Positions 44,701-55,900 of a DNA stretch of 64,000 nt are shown here, one piece after another. Each line of letters begins with the position of its first letter. The stretch's first letter is position 1. The DNA comes from Acanthamoeba castellanii str. Neff (taxonomy: Eukaryota; Discosea; Longamoebia; Acanthamoebidae), in contig NW_004457584.1 of the NCBI RefSeq assembly GCF_000313135.1, forward strand, positions 705,660-769,659. Reading direction: 5' to 3'. Position numbers and translations under genes: made by a program. The notes under the pieces are model-generated. The model worked only from the letters and a program-made list of their open reading frames with translations. It was not told where the DNA came from and searched no databases.

Positions 44701-45480
44701 GGAGGTCGAGGTCTGAATGGTCTTGTTGAGGTTGGACGACGACGATTGGGCGACGAACGGCGGCGGCGAGGCCGACGACGATGACCCGTTGTTGAGGCCG
44801 GCGCCGGCGGTGGCTGAAGGCGACGAGCCGAGGGCGGGCGCGACGGTGGCCGTGGTGGTGATGGTGACCGACGAGAAGCGGTGGATGTAGAGCGACATCT
44901 CCTTCACCTTCTCCTTGAGCTGGTCGTCGATCTTCTGCCGCTTTTCGATGTTGCGCTCGATGTCGGTGAGGCTCGTCGCGATGCTCTCGTAGGCCGTCTC
45001 GCCGGCCTGCCGCAGGTTCTCCAGCTTGCCCTCCTTCATCTCCTTGTCTGACTTGAAGATCTTTGTCGCGCCGCGCTTGCGGCCTTCCTTCTCCTTCTCT
45101 CTTTCCTTCTCTTTCGCTCTCTTTTGCTTCGCTTCTTTCTTTACGCGGCTCGAGGCGCTGCGCCAGGAGAGCTGCCGCTTGATCTTGTCGCGGTTGCTGA
45201 GCTTGGGCTCGCCCGAGGTGCCCACGGCGGCCATTTCGCCGGAGGTGCGCGACTGGGAGGAGGCCGACGACGAGAGGGTCGAGTCGGACGAGGACAGCGT
45301 CGCGCTGCTGTCGCTCTCGCTGCCCGACGAGTAGCTCGCGCTCGACGCGATGCCATTACCGCCGCCGTTGCTGCCGCCGGGCGAGCCGGTCGCAAATACG
45401 TCCTTCGTCGCCCGCCGGCTGGGCGGCGAACCCGTGAGCGACCGCAGCGACGACGTCAGCGAGCGCTTCCTGAACGACAT
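38485..45480 (-). CDS. IQGAP-related RasGAP (RasGAP plus RasGAP_C)
   Basis: A long minus-strand gene with about 20 exons, starting at 45480 (MSFRKRSLTS) and stopping at 38485-38487. The N-terminus is Ser-rich, then a Lys/Glu region and helical segments (SLTDIERNIEKRQKIDDQL). The GAP domain spans about 42260-40990 (minus): FSLFSDLCLGTEEALLLS, FLRGTTFVSRLISSYTK, FGMRWLAKQLAE and the hallmark LLGSYIFLRFYSPAI. An acidic linker (about 40140-39700) is followed by the RasGAP_C region (LLISLDDLIYSLKRLPEEY, IYTEYLKNVQLKAFLARI, ITYNGVVFDLRKVIHFI). No CH, WW or IQ repeats are seen, so it resembles amoebal DGAP1/GAPA-type IQGAPs, which act in cytokinesis and the cortex. Unlike classical IQGAPs, an Arg sits at the finger position. 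Confidence 0.85.
38683..38733. repeat. (ATG)17 trinucleotide repeat in intron
   Basis: Seventeen perfect ATG units on the plus strand, CAT on the gene strand, lie within an intron of the RasGAP gene. Confidence 0.95.
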
Positions 45481-46084
45481 CACTTCCTATGACCTGCAGA
45501 GGTGCTGCATGTCAGGACAAATAACCATAAAAAAAATGTGTAGTTATTGATTTAGTTATTTAGTTATTGATTTTAAATAATCTATTCAAATTCAGCCTTC
45601 AAACCAATTGAAGATTTCCGGCAACGGTGGCTGTGTTACAATGGATACCCGTCAAACGGTAAATCAGGAGCTGATTCGAGCTGATGGGTGACCTCTCCAT
45701 CATGAGGACATGGCTCGCCCGTTTAATTTGATGTTTGTTTGCCGATCTCCCTTTTCAACGTCGTTCTTCGGGGGGGGGTACGAAAACGAAGACGAAGATC
45801 GAAAGAAAAGATCGAAGGGGTGATCCCACGTACGTGCCACGGCGAATGCAATCTAGCTCTCTTCGATCTGATTCGTCTTCCGTTAACGCGGCGTAGTCTC
45901 TTCCTGCAGCTCAACTCTTCTCGCTCGAGAGTGTCAACTGAACCCAACTGCATTTCTGTCTGCGTAACGGCTTTCTTTAATTTCGATCTACCGTTGACCC
46001 GACCCTGCGACTTGTGTGCCTGGTGACGGCGGCGATGCGAGGCAGATGGCCGGGCGTGGAAATGGCGAGGTGCGGACCCACCGG
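45481..46084. other. Intergenic region upstream of RasGAP, no gene seen
   Basis: About 600 bp lie between the RasGAP start and the TPR-like gene stop. It has an AT-rich block at 45525-45600 and a G run near 45770-45777. The open frames show no protein character. It probably contains the RasGAP promoter and a 5' UTR. Confidence 0.45.
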
Positions 46085-48971
46085 TCAGGTATCAAAGCAG
46101 TCGATGGCGAGGCTGCCCACACTCTCGATCTCCTCCAGGACCCTCTGCTGCTCGCGGCACTTGCGCCACACCTCCCCGAGCGCTCGGTCCATCTCGCGGT
46201 AGCTGGTCTCCGCCGGCCACCTGGTGGCCGCGGCCATGGCAGAAGAGTTAAAATCGCGGGCTGTCTTGTCCGAAGGCCTTCGGTTCGTGGGCGAAGCGTA
46301 CCCGGCGCTGCTGTCGGTCCGTACGTTGGCGACCCAGCGCTGATAGTAGCTGGGAAGCTGGTCAAGCGGCTGCCCTCTGGCGGGTAGCCACGCCCGGGCG
46401 GCGTCCTCCTCTCGCTTCATGTGCGTCAACAGCACGGCGATGTTGAACGCCACCTCCAACTTTTGGTCTGTTGCAACGTTAACGCAGTGTTGAAGCTAAG
46501 ACTCTCTCAAGAGTGATAGTGAGCTCAAGGTACCTTTGGCGGTGGCCAGGTTTTGAACGGCCTGCAGCTGGTTCAGCGCGTCCTCATGCCTACCGAGGCG
46601 GGCCATCACCATCGCCTTGTTGTTATTCAGACGCACCTGCACGCACGAGACAATCAGTCCCGCCCAAGGCTGCACAGCCGTCCGCACTACTCTACGTACT
46701 CTCAGCTCGGCGTGTGGTGCGGCCGTGATCTTCCCTGATTTCGCCGCCGCCATCGCAGAGCCGATGCGCTCGAGGACCGACAAAGCCTGAAGCGCACCAC
46801 GCGGGGTTTGAGGACAGAAGAAGTGGCGCATTGGTGTGTACGCGTCTGCCTACCTCTTCAAACTTGCCGAGCCGGAACAGAGCTTGGGACACAGAGAACA
46901 GGGCCGAAACGTCCTGCTCGGGGAGAGGCAGAGACAAAAAGAACTCCGCGGTTGCGGCGATCTGTAGAGCTCGGCAAGAGCGGGCGTGAATGAATAGCTG
47001 CAGCAGCGCAGGTGGGGCTTGAGGTCGAGCGTACCTTGGTGTGAGCTCCAGTGGCAAGCAAGCACTCCAGGTACTCGTGCCACACGACCGGCCCATCCAC
47101 AGGCAGCTGTGCCACAGCGACAAGACAAGCCGGTCAGCGTTGGAAGTGAAGGTGAGCGAGGCGAGGAGCGAAAGAGCGCTTACGCTATCGGGTACGTCCA
47201 CACTGCCCGGCCTCTTCAGGGTGTTGGCGATGGCGCGATAGTGCGCGAGGGCAGTTTTGTAGTCGCGTTGCGCGAGGGCAGACTTCGCAGAGACGTATTC
47301 GATCGCCAGCCTCGAAACGTCGTGCGCATCTACAATGGCAGCTTGCGCACTGCCAAGGTCGGCCTGGCTCGACAAGGGAACAACGTGTGGCGGTCGAACC
47401 TCATCGCTCCCGACACCCTCGCCGTGGGCTTTTGCCTGTACGACATCCAAGGGTCGGTAAGGGTCACAAGGTGTGTGAGTGGCCACAGGCAACGCGTGCA
47501 GATGTGGTTGGAGAGCAGTACTTGGCGAAGAGCGCTGATTGCACCCTCCTGATCATCGAACGTGCCCTGCTTGCCAAAGACGGTCACTAGGTTGAACCTA
47601 CGGGTGGGAGCACCAGTGCCAAGAATGTAGGAGGTGAGTTACACCTTTACGACAGTTCAAAAGAAAGAACGAAGCGCTAACGTACAACGAACATCGAGCA
47701 CTGCCGGTGTTGCGAGCGTCTAAGGTCATTCGGAGCGCATCCAGACTGGAATCCAACTCATTCTGGTGGTTGGAGTGAGTGAGTCCTTATACGAGATGCT
47801 GGTGGTGGTGAGGACTGGCGCAGGTACCTGCATGGCGTGGGCAACAGCAACCAAGTTCAAACAGTCGGGCGCGAGCAAGTTGTCTTCGGACTGAGTGATC
47901 GGCTCGAGTAACTTCGGAATAGCCGCAAAGTTGCCTAGTCGAAGGTGCACATACGCTACAGAAAGCCAACGTCAGCTTTCTCTCTCCAGACAGATAACCA
48001 CCGACAAGACACCAAGCCGAACGCAGAACACAGCTGGGTACCCAGTAGGTAGTGTGCCTCGTAGAAATCGCCGCGGGTCGCGCCTTCCAGTGCTTTCACA
48101 GCCTTGTTGAGCTTGCCTTGCAGGTAGTACGCTACACCGAGGAGGTAGTGGGTGATGTGCAGCCCGCAATCTGGTCCGTCGTCATCGGCCACGGTGAAGC
48201 GAGGAAAGTGACATCGAAGGCAGGGAAGAGCCACTCGACTTGAACCGATGTCATCGACAGCCGGCCATTGACAGATGTCGTTGTTGGCGGACGCGTCGGC
48301 AATGATGCGCAGGATTCGCTTGGCTCGCTTCCAGTTTTCGACGTTCGAGGAGGAGAGGTCGATCACGGCCAAGAGGTGAACGGCTTTGACGCACACCTCT
48401 CCAATGCGGTCGATCATCTCCCGCGCTTGTCGGTACTCGTCCCATGCCTCCTCTTCCTTTTGTGCTCGGTCGTGCGGCATTCCTCTAGGGCCGGTTCTGT
48501 TGACGACCTCTTTAGCGATCTGCTCGACGACCTCGATCGTTGAGCCGCGCTTGGTCTCGCTTTCCTCCTTAGTTGGCTCCGTTCTACGTCGCTTCGCTGC
48601 CCTTGGTGAGCTCTCTCGGTTGATAGCTGCAGTGCCGGTCATGAGATGGAGCACGACTGCCTTCTTCAGGAGGGTCACGATGGCAGCTTCGGCTTCTGTC
48701 ACTTCTCCCGCACTGGCGGAGATGACAGCGGCATTGAACAGCACAACCATCTGGGCTTCGATCGACTGCAGCGTCGGCTCCTCGCCTAGAAGTGAAGCCA
48801 CGTCATCTAAGGAGATAATACCCAACACGTTGTATGCGTCGTGTGCGTGTGCGTACCTTCCAGTGCGGGCAGAGCGGCGAGTAGACGCTTGGGCAGTTGA
48901 CGAGCAGCGGCCACGTCAGTATCGTGCATGTGCTGATGAAAGCTGGCGACCACTTCGCTGACGCTGGCCAT
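46085..48971 (-). CDS. TPR-like helical repeat protein
   Basis: The start was chosen at 48971 (MASVSEVVASFHQH), the stop at 46085-46087; about ten exons. The product is a run of paired helices with TPR spacing: HYLLGVAYYLQGKLNKAVKALEGA, HLRLGNFAAIPKLLEPI, YKTALAHYRAIANTL, ALFSVSQALFRLGKFEEALSVL, NNKAMVMARLGRHEDALNQL and VAFNIAVLLTHMKREEDAA. A Lys/Arg-rich segment PRAAKRRRTEP (about 48590) could be a nuclear localisation signal. The texture fits scaffold subunits such as CNOT10 or TRAPPC12, but I cannot choose between them or rule out others. An acceptor just upstream of the ATG (about 48989) with a possible donor near 49071 means the gene could extend into the small gene upstream. Confidence 0.6.
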
Positions 48972-49143
48972 CGTCCGCAGAAGATTTCCTGGGGTATAAA
49001 GAGGGCGGGTGGGTGAAATCAACCAGGTGGGTGTTCAGTGACCAAAGAAGAAGAAGAAGACCAAACGTACGAGAGGGCAGCACATTCGTTCGTGTGTGAT
49101 CCTCGGTTGGAGTATTGGCATCAAGTAAGACTTTGAGAAGAAG

Positions 49144-49788
49144 TCAGTGCTGAGACGAAGCGCTAGCCAGATGCAGGGAAGGGTGGCGAGAGGCCGCACC
49201 AATTGCCTGCGATGCGTGGTTTGCAGAGAGCGCGTAGTGGCCCAACTGATGCTCCGCAGCTGCGAGGTACCAGTTGAGCATCGCCTCAAACCCACTTTGG
49301 CCCAGCTGTACACCGAGCACAAGCATCAACACCGGCATCGTATATGTGAGGAACAAGCGCCAGGGGAGAGCAGCCGGTACAGGTGTGTGGTCGAGCTCAC
49401 CCGCTACGACAGGTGGTAGTCCGAGCTGTGGTCGCAGGTCAATGGGCCTCCCTCTTCCTTGCTGCGTGGTGCCCGGCAGGTTACTATTGGCGAGGAGGAG
49501 CGTGGCAGCATCCTTGACATCTTCTACTCGCCCCTCTGCCAGTGCTGTGCCCACCGCTCTCAGCACCTGGACACCGGCACTACAAGAAGGATTAATCCTG
49601 CAGTCCAGACGCACAAGATTAACGCATTGACAGAGCAACGCACAGTGCATGCGGCCTTGCTCTCTTCATCTCCTGGTTTAGGGGCTATTTTCATTTCCAG
49701 GTATAAATGATTAAATCAAAATTCCAAAAAGTTTCGCAAACAGTTTAGAAAGGAGTGAAGAGAAAAGAGAAAATGAAGCAAACCTCAT
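49144..49788 (-). CDS. Small helical protein, or 5' part of the TPR-like gene
   Basis: A likely start at 49788 gives ATGAG, spliced over an intron of about 190 bp to GATTAATCC (MRINPSC). Next come VLRAVGTALAEGRVEDVKDAATLLL, a second intron of about 75 bp, and FEAMLNWYLAAAEHQLGHYALSANHASQAI, ending at 49144. The helices look TPR-like (NWYLAAAEHQLGHYALSANHA). If a 38-nt intron near 49165-49202 is used, the frame stays open to about 49071 and could join the next gene. I cannot decide by eye. It is divergent from the giant CLU-like gene. Confidence 0.4.
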
Positions 49789-49909
49789 TTCAGCGGACTG
49801 CAGTCCCACCACAACAAAGCCAAGGGCTCCTTTGCACTGAAGAGAAGAAAGAGCAGCCAACAAAGTGATCCTTGCCCCAGGATTGGGTCGAAGGATACGG
49901 GAGAAAAAG
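49789..49909. promoter_or_regulatory. Divergent promoter region (TPR-like / CLU-TPR-SNARE gene)
   Basis: A gap of 121 bp lies between opposing start codons, purine-rich on the plus strand (for example CTGAAGAGAAGAAAGAG). It must hold both core promoters if the 5' ends are correct. Confidence 0.4.
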
Positions 49910-52900
49910 ATGACAGACTATTACGCCTACGTCGATGGCGCAATCACGAACGAAGGCATGCCAGCATCGATGTATGCGATGGAAGGAGGGGCGAAGGATG
50001 CAGGATCAGTCTACGCCGACGCCGACTACGCTGTTGATGCCTACGGGCCTCGATTCAACGATCTGCAAGAGAAGATGCTGAAAATGAAAATCACAAACAA
50101 TGCGGCTGGCTACTACAGTGGCAGCCAAGCAGGCGACACCACGAACGTCGAGGCCTCTTCCTCTTTCTACTACATGGCCAACGACGACGAGGGAAACATC
50201 AATCAAAAAGATGGAAAAGCTGAGATGAAACATTACTATGCGACCAAGGATGGCTATGCGGCCTCTTCGCCCTACGACTCTGCAACGTTCGAAGGTGGAG
50301 GCGATGCCGGCGACATCTACACCTACGCCGAGGGCAAGGCCGACGTCAAGGCCGCCGCCGTGGCCAGCAGCAGCAGCGCAACTGCGATGAAGCGGGTCAT
50401 GAAGGCCTCGGACGACTCCATGTACGTGGTCGTCGGAAACGGAGGAGGAGGAGGAGGAGCAGGGTCGCATGCGAGCGAGGGCGACTACTACGAGATTGTA
50501 GGCAAGTACGCCCCAACGAGAGAACGGGACGAGCGAGTGGCCACCAACAAGGCCGCGGCGGCCAAGAAGCTGGAGACCAAGGCCAAGGCAGAGCTGTCGG
50601 ACGAGGACGACGCTGACAGCGACAGCGGCGCCGGGAGCGACGACGGGGAGAGCGATGAGGGAGACGACTTCATGGACGAGGACCACGAGGACGGCAGCCG
50701 AGGAGCACCCACGCAGGTGAGTCGACGAGCACCTTCTACTCCTCATTTTCGCTGCTCGACGCCTTTACACAACTTTTACTCATCGCTTTCGTTCCTTGCC
50801 TTCGCTTTCGCTCTTTGGTTGGCTGGGCGTGGTGGCGCAGGCGGGGATGGGCAGGGTGGGCGGCGAGTTCTGGGCCAAGTACTACTGGAACGAGAAGTTT
50901 CAGACCGTGCTCGAACGGCCGACCACCACGCCCGAGGAGGCCAAACAGCGAAGCAGCGACATTCACGGTCTTGCCCGATTGTACGTTCTCTCTTCTTCTC
51001 TATCTTCTCTCTTGTGCGTTGTGACCTTGTATGTGTTCTTCTTGAAGATTGGAGTCTCACAGCTTAACGGTGTCGCACAGATTCGTGGATGAGGCGGTGC
51101 CGGTGGTGAAGCAGATTGTGTCCGAGATTCTGCTGCCCGACGAGGACAAGGCGATCAAGCCCGTCAACGTCGGCGGCGTGGCTGGTGGAGACAAGTACGT
51201 TGCGTTTCTCTCACTCGTATGCGCGCCAGCGATGGCTGCTGTGCTAACACTGCGCTTGCTTGCTTGCTTCGTTCTTCCTTGCCAGATATATGACAAAGCA
51301 GCTGTTTATCAAATTCGCCAAGGACGACACAACGTACCACCTCTACGGTGGCGATGACTTTGCACAGTACGTTGTTTTCTTTCCTCTTTTCCTACGTTTC
51401 TCTCTTCACTTTGGACCAGGGTCTTACAGGCTACCCATTGTTCGGTTCGCTACTTTACAGGAAGGCGGCCGGGCACGAGCTGAAGTCGCTCAATTCGCTC
51501 ATCTCGTGCAACGTCCGATCTCTTCACTTCCCGCTCATGGCCCTGGCGAACTACCTCGGCTACCGCGTAATCGTTATTTCCAAGGTTCGTTCGTTGCGTG
51601 GCTTGCCACCTTCCACATGACGACTCTGTGAGCGTTGATATTCACACCCGCGCGCGTGACGTTACCTCTGCCAGCTCCCGATCGGAAGCGCGACGCTCAA
51701 ATACGGTAGCGCGGATGGTGGCTTCACTATCGCTTCGGACAAAGGGTTCTCCAAGAAGATGAAACAAATCGCCAACGTGCTGGTACGTGCTGGCTTGCCT
51801 TGATGCGACGGCACGTGCACGATAGATGTCGGCATAATCTGAAAAACTCACCACTTCCTTGCTGGCGTGTGCAGAATTTGAAAGGCCACTATGTGAAGGA
51901 GCGGAAGACGGGGACGTTGAAACTGATGTACGGCCCTGTAGATATTGAAGGCCACATCGGTCTCGATGGTCGCTACTACTGCGTCGACACAGCTCGCGTA
52001 CGCATTTTTGGCCTCGCTTTTTATTTTATTATAATATAATATATCATTTTATTATTAGTTTAACCGCTTAGAGGGTGCTGACCGATTGTCTTGCGCCTGT
52101 GCAGCTCTTTCCGCCGGTGACGCCCAATCTGGCGGTGCGCGGCTGCCACTTGTTCCGGCTGCTGCGATCGGAGGCGGTGAAGAAGAGCCCGCACCCGCTC
52201 TCGTCGGACGCCTTCACCGGCTGGGGCGCGCACAACAAGAAGAAGAACAACTGCGAGGTGATCGCCGCCACGAAGCACATGCTCCACGAGACCATTCCGT
52301 TTCTCGTCAACGGCGACATCCTGCGCGCGCTCGAGAAGAGGCTGGCCATCGAGGGGCTCAACAAGATCCCCGAGATCGACATCAAGAGCCTCCTTCACGA
52401 GCAGGGCGTCAACATGAGGTATGATGCCCACCACCTCTTCAATGTACACCAGCGGTGTGTGCCTGACGATTTTTCGTGGAATGCAAGGTATGCGGGTATG
52501 CTGGCGCACTACGCGTCGGGGCAGCTGCCTGGTGTGCGCAACCTCCTGTGGGCGCAGATGATCGGGCGAGCGTTTGCTGCGATAGTGCATAACAGCATGC
52601 GCTCCCTGCCCGCTCCTCGGCCGCGTGAGGACTACTACGGCCTGGCGATCAACTACCTCAACCTCCTCCTCGGTACGCCGGCTGGCCGCTCAACCACGCA
52701 ATTTACACCGTTGTTTTGTAAAACACACACTTCTCACATGGCATGGCGGTACAGGCTGTGGCGCACAGAGCGAGGCGTTCTGGAACGACGAAGTGATGGT
52801 CGCGCTCAAGCGTCGCTTCGTTTTCCACGAGCAGGACACGGAGAGCCTCGGACCGAATCTCCGCACGCGCGTTCTTCAACTGCGCGAGGATGCAGAAGGC

Positions 52901-55900
52901 ACAACAGAGGAGTCTTCGATCGAGGCGAGCGTGCAGAAGTGGAACATCCTTCAGGTGGTGCTCTCCCTCACGGCCATCAAGCTCAGGCCCGACACGACGG
53001 AGCGCCTCGCGCAGGGGAACGACGAAACGTTCGCCAGCGCGGCGTTCACCGTCAAGACGCCCCTGGCTCTCGACGAGTTGGAGTCGGTACGCGAACCCTA
53101 CATTTTTGCACCCCTGCATGCAATCGCATAGTTGATGGCCAATTCAATCGACTGTGGTATTTCTTTAGATCGGCATACGATGGAAGATCATGGGCCTGCT
53201 GGACCTCGCCGAAAGAAAGGGGGCAGAGGGCGACTTCAAAGAAGCGGAGAACTACTACAAGGTCACCATCATCATAACAACAACACTGTGCTCGTGCTTG
53301 CAGCATGTTTCCATTCAGCTGATATCGGAAGGCGTACTACGATCCTGTAATACAGGAGGAGCTGCGAATCAAGCGGGCAGCGTTGGGCAACGTGCATCCG
53401 CTGCTGGCTATGCCATTGGCCTCGCTGGCCCATCTCTACGCCACCGCCAACAAACAGAAGAAAGCCGAGCAGGCCTACCTCGTACGGCCCAAACTTTCTT
53501 CGCTTCACTCGCTGCGTTGTTATTACAATTTAGTAAACCTAACATCATTCATTCCCCCTTTCGTTATACTTATAGAAAGCGTTGACTTTGCTGAAGAAGA
53601 CGCTGGGCTCGGATCACGTGGAGGTGGCCAGCATACTTGACAACTTGGCCTCGCTCTACATCAGGTAACGTATTGCTGCTGCTCAGACCGTCACTGTGTT
53701 AGCTCACACACGCATGCGTGAACATACATTTCTGCATCTCAGATATGACCAAGTGGAAAAGGCCGAAGTCGCGCTCGTCGAGGCCCTGCGCATCAAGCGC
53801 CAAGGACTGAAGAAGGAGGGCGCCGAAGAGAACGACGACTCTGACGTCGCAACCACCTTGGAGGCGCTTGCGCTGGCCTACACCAAGCAAGGTGACCACC
53901 ACCCGCCTCTTTCTTTCCATCAAAGAAAGTCAACGAAGTTCGCCTCACCACGCGCTCGCTCGTATGTTGGTCAAACAACGCAGGCAAACTGGAGGAGGCC
54001 GAAGACGTGTATGAGCAGGTGATGCGTATCAAGGAGGCTGAGTACGGACCGCGTCACTGGGAGGTGGCGCGCACCCTTCACCATCGCTGCCTGCTGCTGC
54101 TCTCCAAAGGACCCGAGTTCTTCCCGACTGCCCTCCCGCTCGCCGATTCCCTCGTCGAGGTAACCGCACGCACACGCACACGCACACGCACCACCGCACA
54201 CGCACGATACACGCTAAAACTCTCGCGTACTCAGATGGTGCAAGAAGCACGAGGCGCCGAGCACTCCGACGTCGGCATAGCCCTAGACACCCTGGGTCAA
54301 GTCTACGTGGGGCTGGGACGGCATAGCGAAGCCGAGACCGTGTTCAAAAACTCGCTCCGGATCAAGGCCGCCGCTGTTGGCCCGCGCCACTCCTCCGTCG
54401 CCGCTACGGTATGTCGGAGCCGCGGAAAGAATTCAAACTATGTGAGTGCTGGCTGACTCAACATTCGTGCGCAGCTGGATCACCTGGCCTACGCCTTGGC
54501 CCCGAACGAGCCCTTGCTGCCGGCCGCCCAGCTGGAGAAGGCCGTCGAGTGCGCGCAGAAGGCAATGGAGCTGTTCGTCCAGATCTATGGTGCGCACACC
54601 CACACCAATGCTGTTTTTGTCGAGCGTGTGTGTGCCGGCTCGCTCACATTACCCCCCCCCCACCACAAAGGCGAGAATCACAGCCATGTGGGCCTCGTGA
54701 AGAACAACCTGGGCGTGCTCTACGTGCTGGGCGGTCACTTGACCGCGGCGCGCGGCCTGTTCCAGTCGTCTCTCGCCATCCTCCATAAATCGCACGCGGC
54801 CTCGCACCCGCTGCTCGTCTCTGTGCGGGCCAACCTGGAGCAGGTCGAGGCCCACCTCGTCGACGACGCCGCAACCGGCCCTGGCACCATCGACGTGCGT
54901 CAGCTCAAGCGGTACTTCCACGGCCAGCACTTCTACTACTCGCCCTTTGGCGACACCAAGCGCGAGGAGAAGATGCAGAAGGCGGAGGAGGCCCAGGCCC
55001 AGCAGGAGCAGGGCGACAAGAAGAAGCCGATCCCGCCCGAGTGGCAGAAGCTCTTCGCGCAGGCCAACATCGACGTGGCGGCGCTGTCCTACGAGAAGGC
55101 CCAGGCTCTCATCGCCGCCCTCAAGAAGAAGCTCACCGACCCGTCGCCCGTCGGCGGTGCAGCCAAGCAGGACACCGATCGGTCGCGGCTCACCCAGAGC
55201 GCGCTCGTCCCGCATTCGACCGGCGACAGCGATCAGGGCCGCGCCGACCTTCTCCGCAGCCAGCCAGCTCGGATGCGCTTAGCTCCGATCAAGCCCATAG
55301 CTCCGATTGCGCCCATAGCTCCGATTACGTGCGCGCCGGCCGACCCGAGCGCCTACTATGCGAGCGCCGACCACGACGATGACGACCCGTACGGTTACGC
55401 TGGCGGGCCGCCTCCTACGCCCATCGCGCCACCCGCACAGCCCACGGGCACCGCATATTACGCCGACTCCGACGACTTTTATGGCGCCGACATCGACGGC
55501 GGCGTACCTCTGGGCGACGCCATGCACGAGGGCTATGCCGGAGCTGCGGTCGATGCCAACATGGCGGCCAGCGTCTACGCCTACGCCGAGGGTGCGCCGG
55601 TGTCGAGCGACGACGCTGCTGCTGCCACGAGCCAGTCGCTGTCCTTGGTCATGTCGGCCAGGCGCACCGCGGCGGCGACAGCGAGCGGCTCCGACGACGA
55701 TGACGAAGGCTGGGCCGACGAGCCGTTCCAGCCGATGATACTCCTGGAGCAAGCGAGTTTGATAACTGGCGGCGGCGGCGGCGAACAACAGCCCGACGAC
55801 CCGACGGCGATGGCAGCGATGGAGCTCGAAGAAGAGAACGCCATCCGGCACGCACTCGCGCTGGAGAAAGAGCCCAGCGCGGAGGAGTTGGCATCGCGCC

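Noticed and set aside
45739..46026. 95-residue plus-strand frame in the gap upstream of RasGAP
   Set aside because: No splice partners, no motif and no recognisable protein texture.
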